Shown: positions 10,092 through 19,744 of the stretch, piece after piece
Layout of the letters: the number at the start of each line of letters is the position of its first letter
How positions within the stretch are numbered: the first letter of the stretch is position 1
NCBI GenBank assembly: GCA_029266335.1
Contig: JAQSXC010000109.1
Location: 1 to 36,115 of the forward strand
Origin: Eubacterium sp.
GTDB lineage: Bacteria > Bacillota > Clostridia > Acetivibrionales > DSM-1351
Length of the DNA: 36,115 nt
Reading direction: 5' to 3'
Notes under the pieces: model-generated
Told to the model about the DNA's origin: nothing
Database searches by the model: none
Seen by the model: only the letters and a program-made list of their open reading frames with translations
Made by a program: the position numbers and the translations under genes

Positions 10092-12374
10092 ATGAAGAAG
10101 TCCTCTTTACTGCTGAAGCAGTTTATGCTGCATTCTCTTCTGATAATAGTTCCTGTACTCTGTATCACATTAATATCAAATTACATGATTATGAAATATT
10201 CTGAAACTGAAATAAGCATAGCAGGTATTGAAAAATTAGAAGTGGCTGAGAGAATTACAGACTTAATCTCTCAAACAATCACCAACGATGCCGTGAAGCT
10301 GTCTCTGAACACCAAGTTAAAGGATCTTTATGGGAATGAAGATATAGATGTAATGATGGACAATATCAACAATATGTATCTGCTTTTTGATTTTCAAAAA
10401 CTGCTGGCCGAAATTGTTCATACAAATCCCCTTTACTCCTCTATGTATGTTTACCTGGATAATTCAAACTATATTGTAACCAGCAATGGAGTATACAAAA
10501 GAAATGACTTCGGAGATAGAGATTGGATTGATACTTATCTAAAGAACAAAGAAACAGGCCAGCCTTTTTCGTGGACAAATCCCAGATCGTTAGACAGCAA
10601 CGGTGACAATTACGTGCTATCGTATATTTTCCCCCTAACCCCATATACTACAAATATGAGAGGTGTAGTTGCCATCAATCTATACGAGCGCTCCTTATGT
10701 CAGCTGGTTAATAGCAATAACTACAAAAACAGTGATATAAGTATAATTGATTTCAAAGGTAAGGTCATTTCCAACGTCAATAAGTCGGAGCTTTTATCCA
10801 ATGTTTCAAATAAAAGCTATGTCTCACATATTCTCAACTGTTCCGATCAAAAGGGTTATTTTACCGATGAGATTAACGGCAAAAGGGTCCTTATTACCTT
10901 TGTGAAGAATGAGCTCAGTGAATGGATCTATATCGGAGTCTTTTCACTGGATACACTGTCCGGTAAAGTGAACTCTCTCCGGCAAATAATTATATACATA
11001 TCAATTGCTCTGTTAATCATTGGCATATTCTTGTCCTTCGTTATATCACGTAAAATATATAACCCCGTAAAAAAGTTGGTTCAGGAGATTAAAACCAGGA
11101 GAGGTCTGGATGTAATCGCCAATGACAACGAGGTCACTCTGTTGTCCAAAACCTTTGAAGCAATGATCAGGGAAGAGGATCAGCTATTTAACAGTATTGA
11201 AAAAAGTAAAAAATATTTACGTGAGAACTATCTCATATGCCTGTTACGAGGTAAAACTCCAGGTGATGACGAACAAATTGATCTTTTTCCGTATAAGTAC
11301 TTTGTATGCGGTATTATAACCATAGACAGGTATGAGGATTTTGTTGCAAACTTTTCATATGAGCAACAATTTTATCTTAAATCGGTAATACTGAACCTGT
11401 CTGAAGAAACCATCGGTTCTTCCTTTAAATGTTCAGGTATAGCAATGGAAGGTGGAAGAATTGTCTTAATTATCAATTTTGATAACGAAGACAGTAATTT
11501 AGTATTCTCTATGCTCAAGAACAGTTTCACCGTGATTCAAAATGAATCGACAAAAGTCATTGAAACTACCATTACGGTTTGTCTGAGTACTATCTACAAC
11601 AATATTCATAAAGTACGCATTGCCTACTATGAAGCACAGCATCTGTTAAAACTGCGGTTCATGTCAGGCTATGGAAATATTATCTGTAACATAGATAAAA
11701 ATGACTGTATCCGTAAATACTATTACCCTTTTAGTCTGGAGAAACAAATATTGAATAATGTTGATACCAGCTGTAAAAGTGCCTTGCTCGTTTCTTTGAA
11801 CGACCTGATTACTGAACTAAAGGAAAATAAGGAGTTGTCCTATGATAATGTCATGCTTATTTTGAATCAGCTTTTAGGCAACACTGTGAAGTATCTTCTC
11901 AATCAAAATCTTAGTGTAAGTAAAATATTTGGAAGTGATTTCAACATATACAGCCGTCTCGCAGATATTGAAACACTTGATGAAGCAGGATTGTTTCTCT
12001 CCAATATATTCCTTCAGATAATTGAGTATAACGAGAAACTGAGGGATGACGGTAAGTCTCATATTGCCAAGATAATGGAGTACATTCAGAAAAACTATAA
12101 GAAGGATATCGCCGTCAATGATCTGGCTGATCATGTAGGCTTAAGCTATTCCCATGTGAGGAAGATATTCAATGATGAAACCGGTGAAAACATTGTTAAT
12201 TACATAAATAACATGAGAATAGAAGAAGCACAGCGACTGCTGCGCCAATCCAACCTGAACATTAATGATATAGCCCTAAGCCTCGGTTATAATAATAAAC
12301 AAAGCTTTAACAGATTCTTCAAGAAATATGTTGGAATTAATCCCGGAGAATACAGAAACATTAAAACTCATTAA
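10092..12374 (+). CDS. Membrane-anchored AraC-type sensor/regulator
   Basis: This 760-residue protein combines a sensor and a DNA-binding domain in one chain. TM1 lies at about residues 12-33, an extracellular Cache-like domain follows (about 34-295), then TM2 (about 296-318, IIIYISIALLIIGIFLSFVIS) and a HAMP-like stretch. A long cytoplasmic linker ends in an AraC DNA-binding domain (about 657-760) with both helix-turn-helix units, including LNINDIALSLGYNNKQSFNRFFKKY and NPGEYR. There are no histidine kinase or receiver motifs, so it acts as a one-component transmembrane regulator. Such proteins typically sit beside LplA/LplB/YtcP importers, as here, and sense an extracellular saccharide or the loaded binding protein. 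It most likely activates the divergent importer operon. Confidence 0.88.
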   Translation: MKKSSLLLKQFMLHSLLIIVPVLCITLISNYMIMKYSETEISIAGIEKLEVAERITDLISQTITNDAVKLSLNTKLKDLYGNEDIDVMMDNINNMYLLFDFQKLLAEIVHTNPLYSSMYVYLDNSNYIVTSNGVYKRNDFGDRDWIDTYLKNKETGQPFSWTNPRSLDSNGDNYVLSYIFPLTPYTTNMRGVVAINLYERSLCQLVNSNNYKNSDISIIDFKGKVISNVNKSELLSNVSNKSYVSHILNCSDQKGYFTDEINGKRVLITFVKNELSEWIYIGVFSLDTLSGKVNSLRQIIIYISIALLIIGIFLSFVISRKIYNPVKKLVQEIKTRRGLDVIANDNEVTLLSKTFEAMIREEDQLFNSIEKSKKYLRENYLICLLRGKTPGDDEQIDLFPYKYFVCGIITIDRYEDFVANFSYEQQFYLKSVILNLSEETIGSSFKCSGIAMEGGRIVLIINFDNEDSNLVFSMLKNSFTVIQNESTKVIETTITVCLSTIYNNIHKVRIAYYEAQHLLKLRFMSGYGNIICNIDKNDCIRKYYYPFSLEKQILNNVDTSCKSALLVSLNDLITELKENKELSYDNVMLILNQLLGNTVKYLLNQNLSVSKIFGSDFNIYSRLADIETLDEAGLFLSNIFLQIIEYNEKLRDDGKSHIAKIMEYIQKNYKKDIAVNDLADHVGLSYSHVRKIFNDETGENIVNYINNMRIEEAQRLLRQSNLNINDIALSLGYNNKQSFNRFFKKYVGINPGEYRNIKTH

Positions 12375-12391
12375 TTGAGGTTAACAATGGT

Positions 12392-12429
12392 AAGGTGCTG
12401 CTGCTATTACTAATCTCAAATGCCACCTT
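12392..12429. terminator. Weak hairpin between converging genes
   Basis: AAGGTG (12392-12397) pairs with CACCTT (12424-12429), followed on the plus strand by TTATATATTT. The stem is short and the loop long (26 bases), so terminator function for the regulator or for the minus-strand operon is only possible. Confidence 0.3.
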
Positions 12430-12437
12430 TTATATAT

Positions 12438-14429
12438 TTACTGCAGATTGTCCCAATAATCACCGGTAAGGCCGTCTAATATGCATCCGATTGCCCATGG
12501 CATAAGACAGAACCATGTACTGGCAAGAGAGCCATCATCGTATGTTTCATATACAAGACCCTCCGAATAACAAAAACGTTCTGACATCCAGCCTTTTTTA
12601 CCAAAATCAAACTCTCTGTCGAATGTGTTATATGTCTGACAGCTCCAGCCCACTGTATCCATTAAGCGACTCCTGACATAGGTGTCATCAGTATTCTCAA
12701 CATAGTACAGCAATTCCCCAATAACATTGCTTGACATGGGATGAATATGCGGATTGGATACTGAAGTTACACTTCCGCCGCAGCTGGACCACTTCAGCAT
12801 GCTAAGGGGTGGTACCTTCACTGGAGAGTTGTAGCAAAATTTGAATGAAAATTCGTACTCTATTGCATCCTTCAAATGTTCCAGATAAACTTCATCACCT
12901 GTAATTTCGTGAATAAATCTTACTGCTTTAATATATGCCAATACCCCCTCCGAATCCACTGTCTTGAACGTGTCCAGTGGTGCTCCATAGCATTCCATAC
13001 GGCATATATACTCTTGGTAATAATGCTTTTCACTTCTCTTTAAACTATCTATATATAATCTTTCTCCGGTCAGCCGGCTATAATATGCAAGAGCAGCAAA
13101 GCACCATGCTCCGCTAAATGAATCATACTCAATTCCCATACCGTTCTTTTCCGATAGTATATATGGATACTCACCATCGGAATTTATTGTTTTTACAAGT
13201 TTTTCCAGTATATTCCGGACGAAGGACAGCCAGTCTTCATGTATACAGTTTTGAAGCTTTTTTTCATATTCATATGCCTTCAATATGTAAAACAGCGCCT
13301 GACCGCAAAGGTATGAGGTATGACCCCGTACCGGCAGGCTGTCAAACCACCAGCCGTCATTACTCCATTTACCATCTTCACATGCATCAAATGGCAGGCC
13401 TGAAGCAGGGTTCAAAGAATTTCCAACTATATTTTTAATACAGGAGATCGCCTGTTGTCGCATACCGTTATCTTTTAGCCGCAAAGCTGACATAAGCATT
13501 GGAGTTGCTACAGACAAGCCGTTTGTCCAACTGAGTGAAAAGATTTTATTATACCGGTAACCACCACTTCCCCTATCCTCAAAAACCTGGCCGGCGTAGC
13601 TCAGATATTCCTGCATCCACGCATCCTGACAAACAGCCATAGCCAGATCTGCTACCGTTTTCTTGATGTCACTTCCCTTTCTTGGCTTCTGGTGGTAACG
13701 GTAATAAACCTCCCGGTTTACAGCATTGATATCCCGTTCAGCATCAGCATCGTATTTATATAGATCCAATAAAACTTCTACTGTCTCTCCGGGTTCCAAT
13801 TCAAAGCAATTGCCAGTCAAAGGTGCTCTTTCCCTTACTCTGAATGCATTGATAAACATAAGTGGCGCATTTTCATAACCAAGGGTATAGCCAACTGTAC
13901 CTTTTGCAAGAGAACAGGAATATCCTCCGTATTGGTAAAATACACCTTCATTATCGGGTGCCCACTGCTGCTTTGCTCCATTTTTGCTGATATAATAGGG
14001 ACTTGCACTTATACCATAAACTTTACCTGAATCATATACCAGTGCTGTCGGATGAGACAAACGGTCACTTCTCGTCATCCACCATGGGGATGAGGGTCTT
14101 GATGGGGTTCCGTCTCTCAATCTTGGAAACTCGCATAGGACTTTTTGCGGAGCTTCCCCGCGGTTTCTGCCATACATGAAGGCAGGTAAAAAAAAACGTG
14201 GTTTTATTTTATCAAACGGCAGCTCAATATGAATAACGCCCGACCATATTGCTGTGTTAAGGTTACGGATTTCTATTTTTGCTTTAAATGGATTATCCGG
14301 CTTGCCCTCTCCTCCGGAAATTATTCTGTAAGCTTGTAATCCATGATCTTCAAGCGAGAGATATTCTGTTGTTTCTTGAGACTTACTTCTTGCTGATATG
14401 ATAAGCTCCATTTCCAATCTACTCTCCAA
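12438..14429 (-). CDS. Uncharacterised 663-residue protein, probable glycan-active enzyme
   Basis: I do not recognise this gene by name. It has an N-terminal beta-rich region (about 1-230) and a helical C-terminal two thirds (about 260-660) with repeated aromatic and acidic motifs such as WSNDGWWFDSLPVRGHTSYLCGQAL, DSFSGAWCFAALAYYSRLTGERLYI and GWMSERFCYSEGLVYE. A beta-sandwich followed by an (alpha/alpha)6-type barrel, as in several glycosidase and polysaccharide lyase families, is the fold I would expect. There is no signal peptide, so it is cytoplasmic. It is the last gene of the uxuB-uxuA-GH67 operon, which points to a role in trimming acidic xylo-oligosaccharides. Catalytic residues cannot be assigned. 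The function is inferred from context and overall pattern only. Confidence 0.6.
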   Translation of the reverse strand: MESRLEMELIISARSKSQETTEYLSLEDHGLQAYRIISGGEGKPDNPFKAKIEIRNLNTAIWSGVIHIELPFDKIKPRFFLPAFMYGRNRGEAPQKVLCEFPRLRDGTPSRPSSPWWMTRSDRLSHPTALVYDSGKVYGISASPYYISKNGAKQQWAPDNEGVFYQYGGYSCSLAKGTVGYTLGYENAPLMFINAFRVRERAPLTGNCFELEPGETVEVLLDLYKYDADAERDINAVNREVYYRYHQKPRKGSDIKKTVADLAMAVCQDAWMQEYLSYAGQVFEDRGSGGYRYNKIFSLSWTNGLSVATPMLMSALRLKDNGMRQQAISCIKNIVGNSLNPASGLPFDACEDGKWSNDGWWFDSLPVRGHTSYLCGQALFYILKAYEYEKKLQNCIHEDWLSFVRNILEKLVKTINSDGEYPYILSEKNGMGIEYDSFSGAWCFAALAYYSRLTGERLYIDSLKRSEKHYYQEYICRMECYGAPLDTFKTVDSEGVLAYIKAVRFIHEITGDEVYLEHLKDAIEYEFSFKFCYNSPVKVPPLSMLKWSSCGGSVTSVSNPHIHPMSSNVIGELLYYVENTDDTYVRSRLMDTVGWSCQTYNTFDREFDFGKKGWMSERFCYSEGLVYETYDDGSLASTWFCLMPWAIGCILDGLTGDYWDNLQ

Positions 14430-14486
14430 AAAATTAATTACTTACTTTATATTAATTCAAACTCAATTTATCCTGTTTATTAATAT

Positions 14487-14716
<230 letters not shown>

Positions 14717-14754
14717 CACCTGTTAAAGTATTATTTATCCAGGCCCGGCAGCTG

Positions 14755-16842
14755 CTAATATATTTTTCTGCCCAACCGGTCAGGTATTCCCGTTTTTCTG
14801 AAAAAATAGCTGTTTATAACATCTCTCCACTCTTTGGAATGCTCAAGCTGACCATCAAGTCTCTCAAGCACATGGATAAACACTTCTTTCTCAACCTTTT
14901 CCTTCAGGCTCAGCCACTTTGCCTTTAATTCCTCAACCTCTTCCACTCCCTTAAAATGAGTATTGTAAATATATTGTAGCAGTGTTTCGCCTGACTTAAG
15001 TTTATAATCATAAGGGATATGGTGAAAGAAAAGCAGCAGTTCCTCAGGACATTTTTCAAGGCTCTCGTAGAGTTCTGCCATTTCTTTATGGTACTGACCG
15101 GTATAACCGGTCCCACTCTTTACTGTTCTGTCTACACCAATGCCTTTATGGTCTGCCCTGTGATAGGTTCCCCACTTGTCATACTCATATCCGTCCACAT
15201 TTGGTCCATAATGGTGATTGGGATTAACCATCCAGCCTATACCTAAAGGTGAAGTGTAATTTTCGTACGTCCTCCATGAGCCCAGAAGCATATCCTTTAT
15301 TGTAGTGATTACGTCTCTATCGTTGGAATAGGTCAGTCTTATCCAGGTTTCTGCAATTTCCCCGGATGTTAATTCGGGATTCCATGCCAGACGTCCGTAT
15401 CCAAACATGTTTGCCTGAGCCAGCTGATGTCCTGTCCAGTTGTTATCATCTCCTATGTTTGCAACTGCAGCAAAACCTCCGAATTTGTTATTGAACACCT
15501 TGCGGCTAATAACTTTTTTAACGCTTGTGCCCTTCCCCTTTGCAAAGGTATCAAACTCCAGCACTTCCTTCCACAGTGGAACCAGATAGCACAAGTGCTT
15601 CTGCTGCCCTGTATATTCCTGGGTTATTTGCAGCTCAAGTACCTGATTGGTTTTTGTCAGTCCTCCAATAAGCGGAGATACAGGTTCCCGTACCTGAAAA
15701 TCCATTGGTCCGTGTTTGATTTGAAGCAGTACATTTTCAGCAAACAAACCGTCCAGAGGCATAAAATGGTCGTAAGCAGCCTTCGCTCTGTCGATGGTAC
15801 GGTCCCTCCAATCCTGCAGACAGTTGTACACAAAGCATCTCCAGACAACCAGCCCGCCAAAAGGTTTCAGGGCCTCCGCCAGCATGTTGGCTCCGTCTGC
15901 ATGAGTACGTTCATAGGTAAAGGGACCGGGTCTGCCCTCAGAATCAGCCTTAACAAGAAACCCTCCAAAATCGGGAATGTGTGAATACAGATATTCAGCC
16001 TTGCTTTTCCACCATTCCCGGACTTTTTTATCAAGTGGATCTGCTGTTGCAAGGCCTCCTATTTGTATAGGGCTCGCAAAGTTTATGCTGAGAAAAATCT
16101 TTATACCGTAATTACGGAATATTTCTGCAAGCTTTACTACATCCTTTATATATTTATCCGTTATGAGCAAAGTCTCAAACTTATGTACATTAACATTATT
16201 TACAGCAATGGCATTTATACCGACCGAAGCCAGCATTCTGGCATAATCAGTTATTCTGGCAAGGTTCCGGGGCATTTTATTATTCCTGTAGAATATTGAT
16301 TTGCCTGCATAACCTCGCTCAATGCTTCCGTCAATATTATCCCAATGATTTATCATTCTCAGCTGGTTAACCGGATTTTCGCTAATGGGAAAAGCATCTA
16401 TTTTTGTTTCAGTCTGCATAAGCCTTAGCAGGCAGAATACTCCATACAGCAAACCCTTATGGGTCCTCCCAGTAACCAATAACTTCTTTCCACTATTTTC
16501 TGTTACAGGCTTTATTAAAAAGCCCTCTTCTCCAATGCTTTGTTTTTCTTCCTCAGACAATGGAGCCAAGCCTTTAACGCCATCAAAAGTGCCCAGTATC
16601 AGGTAAGCTTCTTTTGTCGGAATTTCCGATATTACAGGCTTTATCCCCAGTATGCCGTTTATGCCTCTTTCAAGTTCTTTAACCGCATTCAATATAACAT
16701 GGGATTGTTCTACCACCAAGATTTCTGATAACAGATGTTTGTAGTCTGCCAACAGCTTTTTATTTGAAAGCTTATAATATTTAAGCCAGCATTTATACAT
16801 GGTACTATCATTTTTTTCACCTGCAGCCTGTAATTTACTCAT
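14755..16842 (-). CDS. aguA: Alpha-glucuronidase, glycoside hydrolase family 67
   Basis: This 695-residue protein has the full length and layout of GH67: an N-terminal beta-sandwich (about 1-155), a central TIM barrel (about 156-470) and a helical C-terminus ending in [11 protein letters not shown], the normal family terminus. It removes (4-O-methyl)glucuronic acid from the non-reducing end of aldouronates. The general acid is probably Glu302 in [11 protein letters not shown]; the family's paired basic carboxylates lie in the conserved stretch 363-390 (LDGLFAENV...DFQVREP), which is intact. There is no signal peptide, so it acts inside the cell after import. It starts 27 bases after uxuA in the same operon and supplies glucuronate to that pathway. 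Confidence 0.95.
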   Translation of the reverse strand: MSKLQAAGEKNDSTMYKCWLKYYKLSNKKLLADYKHLLSEILVVEQSHVILNAVKELERGINGILGIKPVISEIPTKEAYLILGTFDGVKGLAPLSEEEKQSIGEEGFLIKPVTENSGKKLLVTGRTHKGLLYGVFCLLRLMQTETKIDAFPISENPVNQLRMINHWDNIDGSIERGYAGKSIFYRNNKMPRNLARITDYARMLASVGINAIAVNNVNVHKFETLLITDKYIKDVVKLAEIFRNYGIKIFLSINFASPIQIGGLATADPLDKKVREWWKSKAEYLYSHIPDFGGFLVKADSEGRPGPFTYERTHADGANMLAEALKPFGGLVVWRCFVYNCLQDWRDRTIDRAKAAYDHFMPLDGLFAENVLLQIKHGPMDFQVREPVSPLIGGLTKTNQVLELQITQEYTGQQKHLCYLVPLWKEVLEFDTFAKGKGTSVKKVISRKVFNNKFGGFAAVANIGDDNNWTGHQLAQANMFGYGRLAWNPELTSGEIAETWIRLTYSNDRDVITTIKDMLLGSWRTYENYTSPLGIGWMVNPNHHYGPNVDGYEYDKWGTYHRADHKGIGVDRTVKSGTGYTGQYHKEMAELYESLEKCPEELLLFFHHIPYDYKLKSGETLLQYIYNTHFKGVEEVEELKAKWLSLKEKVEKEVFIHVLERLDGQLEHSKEWRDVINSYFFRKTGIPDRLGRKIY

Positions 16843-16869
16843 TTTGCCGCCTCCTATACCAGAGCGTTA

Positions 16870-17952
16870 TTAATCCTGTAAGCTTTTCATTTTTGTAATA
16901 GCTTCCCACAGACCATTCAGATATGTAATTCCCAAAGCTCTGTCATAAAGACCGTATCCGGGTCTTGCCTTTTCACCCCAGATCATTCTGCCGTGATCCG
17001 GCCTTATATATCCTTTAAAATCTATATCATGGTAAGCTTTCATTATTTCAAACAGATCAAGCGAACCATCTGAAGACAAATGTGAAGATTCGTGAAATAC
17101 CCTATCGGAAATAAACTTAATGTTTCTGACATGTCCAAAGTGAATTCTTCCCATACCGCCAAAATGCCGTATTATCTCAGGAATATTATTTTTCGGATTG
17201 GCTCCCAGTGAGCCGCTGCACAGCGTCAATCCGTTGTATGGACTGTCCACAAGCTTCACAAGCCTTTCGATATTCTCCCTGCAGGTTACTATTCTTGGCA
17301 AGCCGAAAAGTGACCATGGTGGATCATCCGGGTGTATTGCCATTTTAACATCTTCTTCCTCACATACAGGTATTATTTTCTCCAGAAAATATTTTAAATT
17401 ATCAAACAGCCTTTCCTCATCAATACTTTTATACCGTTCAAGTGTTTCCTTAAGTTCTGCCAGTCTTTCAGGCTCCCATCCCGGCAATGTGAAACCGTTT
17501 GAATTCAATGCCGTTTCCTCAACCAATTTCACAGGATCTATATCCTTAACAACATTGTGATCATAAAAAAGTGCTTCGGAGCCGTCCGGCAGCTTATGAG
17601 CCAGTTCAGACCTGAGCCAGTCAAAAACAGGCATGAAGTTATAACAAATAACCTTTACTCCGGCTTTTCCCAAATTTCTTATACACTGCTTGTAATTCTC
17701 AATATAAAGATCTCTTGAAGGCAGGCCAAGCTTTATGTCTTCGTGAACATTCACACTTTCAATAACCTCCAGTTCAAGCCCTGCTTTATTGACAGTGTTT
17801 TTTAATTCACGAATCTTCTCCATAGGCCATACTTCACCGACAGGTATATCGTAAAGTGCACCAACTATTCCCGTAACAGCCGGGATCTGCCTGATCTGTT
17901 CCAGTTTTACGCTGTCACCCTTTTCTCCAAACCATCTGAATGTAATTTTCAT
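16870..17952 (-). CDS. uxuA: Mannonate dehydratase
   Basis: This 360-residue enzyme converts D-mannonate to 2-keto-3-deoxy-D-gluconate with a divalent metal. The N-terminus [22 protein letters not shown] and the motifs AIHPDDPPW (His207, Asp209), LCSGSLG (about 244-250), HFGHVRN (about 271-277) and [10 protein letters not shown] near the C-terminus are all typical of UxuA and include the metal-binding His and Asp residues of its TIM barrel. Length is normal for the Gram-positive form. AAGGAGA stands about 8 bases before the ATG. It lies between uxuB and the GH67 gene in one transcript, so its substrate comes from glucuronate released from xylan or pectin-like chains. Confidence 0.95.
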   Translation of the reverse strand: MKITFRWFGEKGDSVKLEQIRQIPAVTGIVGALYDIPVGEVWPMEKIRELKNTVNKAGLELEVIESVNVHEDIKLGLPSRDLYIENYKQCIRNLGKAGVKVICYNFMPVFDWLRSELAHKLPDGSEALFYDHNVVKDIDPVKLVEETALNSNGFTLPGWEPERLAELKETLERYKSIDEERLFDNLKYFLEKIIPVCEEEDVKMAIHPDDPPWSLFGLPRIVTCRENIERLVKLVDSPYNGLTLCSGSLGANPKNNIPEIIRHFGGMGRIHFGHVRNIKFISDRVFHESSHLSSDGSLDLFEIMKAYHDIDFKGYIRPDHGRMIWGEKARPGYGLYDRALGITYLNGLWEAITKMKSLQD

Positions 17953-17987
17953 AAAGTCAATCTCCTTTTCAATTATATACTAAGCAT

Positions 17988-18024
17988 TGCTAATTACTCT
18001 ATACCCAGGCGATGCCAATTACTC
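17988..18024. repeat. Imperfect direct repeat between uxuA and uxuB
   Basis: TGCTAATTACTC (17988-17999) and TGCCAATTACTC (18013-18024) match in 11 of 12 bases with a 25-base period. They lie in the 106-base gap between the two genes. The spacing of about two helical turns could suit a regulator, but chance is not excluded. Confidence 0.3.
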
Positions 18025-18058
18025 ATTTAACAGATTCCATAATTTTATTACCGGTTTA

Positions 18059-19669
18059 TTATACATACAGCTTAAGAACTTCTCTCACCGCATTTCTGTC
18101 TGCAATCATTTCTTTAAAGAAACCCTCAATTTTACTCCCAAGACCTGCATGATACAAATTCATGCCGAAGATGCGCTCATTTGACAGCAGGGGTTTAAGT
18201 GAATCTCCTACAGAATCTGGATTACCCAGCTTTACGTTTATAACAAAGTTTTTCAGTTCATCCAGCATGGGATCGGGGCTTAACGCCATTTCGTTCCCTT
18301 GATCATCAACTCCCATCAAATATCTGCACCAGCCAGCTATTACCAATGGAATATACGTGAGACTTTTTACATCCAGGGTTGGATGATTGTAATAAGTCTT
18401 TATGGTTTCCCCGAAACGTACGGGTATTTTTTGTGAGGTATCGCAGGCAATTCTCTGTGGAGTGTCCGGTATAAACGGATTTGGCAGCCTTTGTTTCAGA
18501 ACCTCCTCAATGAATTCCTTCGGATCAATTATTCCGGGATTGACCACTACCGGCATCCCCTCACTATATCCGATTTTCTCCACAAGTTTTTCAAGCTGTT
18601 CATCCTCCATCTCATCTGCAATAAGCTTATAGCCCAACAGACAGCCAAAAACTGCCAGAGCTGTATGTAAAGGATTCAGACAGGTTGTTACCTTCATTTT
18701 CTCCACTTTATCAACTGTTTCTTTGTCTGTGAAGAGAACTCCAGCCTCCTCCAGCGGTGGACGCCCATTTGGGAATTTGTCTTCAATAACCAGATATTGT
18801 GGTCTTTCAGCATTTACAAACAGGGCTATATGTGAGTTTTTTGCGGTACAGCTTATTTTCGTATCCTCAATATTGAGCTCCTTGAGCATTTTCTCAACAG
18901 ACTCTGAGGGTCTTGGAGTTATTTTATCTACCATGGTACATGGAAAAGTCACCTTTTCAGGGTTATCAATATAGTAAAGGTAACCCTTGTCCGCAAAGCC
19001 ATTTTGTACCCAGCGTGCCGCCAGAGTTTTAACTGAACTCTTAAGAATATCTCCATTGTGTGAACAGTTATCCATACTCACCATGGCAATCGGTTGTTCT
19101 CCGGCCTTATACCTGCAATACAGCAGGGAAGCAATCTTGGCCATCAGGGTCTGAGGTTTTTCAGGTCCATTTTGGATATCTTCCTTCACATTGTCCAAAA
19201 GCTCCCCGGAAATATCAGTTAAGCCATAGCCCTTTTCTGTGACTGTGAAGCTCGCCATTTGCAAAGAGGGCTTGCAAAATACTTCCACCAGTCTTTGCCA
19301 GTCAGCTGACTGATCTGTATTGCAAACCAGACTTTCCGATACACTTGCTATTATCTTGTTTTCCAAACTTCCATCCGGAAGAAGGTGAATTAATATGGTC
19401 AGATTATCTGAGGGTTTATAGATCCGGTCTATAATTACACTGTCATTTGGAGCAACAGCAATTATTCCCCTATCTGTTTTCCCCTGCTCCAACAGCTTTT
19501 GCTGCAAGGCCGCAATCAAGCTTCTGAAAATATTTCCTGCTCCAAAATGAATCCAAATTGGTGATTTATACGTATTATTCAGCATTTGTTGCAAATCGAA
19601 CCCTGGTATTTCAAAACCAGCCCGCCTCCAAAAATCCTCTTGTTTTAAACTGTTTCGGTTTAACTTCAT
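18059..19669 (-). CDS. uxuB: Fructuronate reductase (mannitol dehydrogenase family)
   Basis: This 536-residue NAD-dependent enzyme reduces D-fructuronate to D-mannonate. The N-terminal Rossmann domain shows IWIHFGAGNIFRS (about 38-50), and the middle has SMDNCSHNGDIL (about 198-209), the polyol dehydrogenase family signature. The catalytic Lys-Asn-His block corresponds to KVTTCLNPLH (Lys326, Asn332, His335); the Lys-Asn spacing is one residue longer than in classic mannitol dehydrogenases, as far as I can align by eye. The start at ATG 19669 is set by TGGAGA at 19676-19681; an in-frame ATG at 19684 overlaps that site. Context next to uxuA makes fructuronate the likely substrate, rather than tagaturonate or mannitol. 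Confidence 0.9.
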   Translation of the reverse strand: MKLNRNSLKQEDFWRRAGFEIPGFDLQQMLNNTYKSPIWIHFGAGNIFRSLIAALQQKLLEQGKTDRGIIAVAPNDSVIIDRIYKPSDNLTILIHLLPDGSLENKIIASVSESLVCNTDQSADWQRLVEVFCKPSLQMASFTVTEKGYGLTDISGELLDNVKEDIQNGPEKPQTLMAKIASLLYCRYKAGEQPIAMVSMDNCSHNGDILKSSVKTLAARWVQNGFADKGYLYYIDNPEKVTFPCTMVDKITPRPSESVEKMLKELNIEDTKISCTAKNSHIALFVNAERPQYLVIEDKFPNGRPPLEEAGVLFTDKETVDKVEKMKVTTCLNPLHTALAVFGCLLGYKLIADEMEDEQLEKLVEKIGYSEGMPVVVNPGIIDPKEFIEEVLKQRLPNPFIPDTPQRIACDTSQKIPVRFGETIKTYYNHPTLDVKSLTYIPLVIAGWCRYLMGVDDQGNEMALSPDPMLDELKNFVINVKLGNPDSVGDSLKPLLSNERIFGMNLYHAGLGSKIEGFFKEMIADRNAVREVLKLYV

Positions 19670-19675
19670 AATTTT

Positions 19676-19681
19676 TCTCCA
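19676..19681 (-). promoter_or_regulatory. Ribosome binding site that sets the uxuB start
   Basis: TGGAGA on the minus strand is 6 bases from the ATG at 19669. It overlaps the upstream ATG codon at 19684, which is therefore unlikely to be the start. Confidence 0.65.
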
Positions 19682-19744
19682 CATTTATATGTTTTGTACA
19701 GAGTGTGATAGCTTAAACTTCACTCTTAATGAATATTTCAGGTT

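Noticed and set aside
15427-15984. Plus-strand frame of about 185 codons
   Set aside because: It is antisense to the GH67 gene, whose conserved motifs lie in this same stretch.
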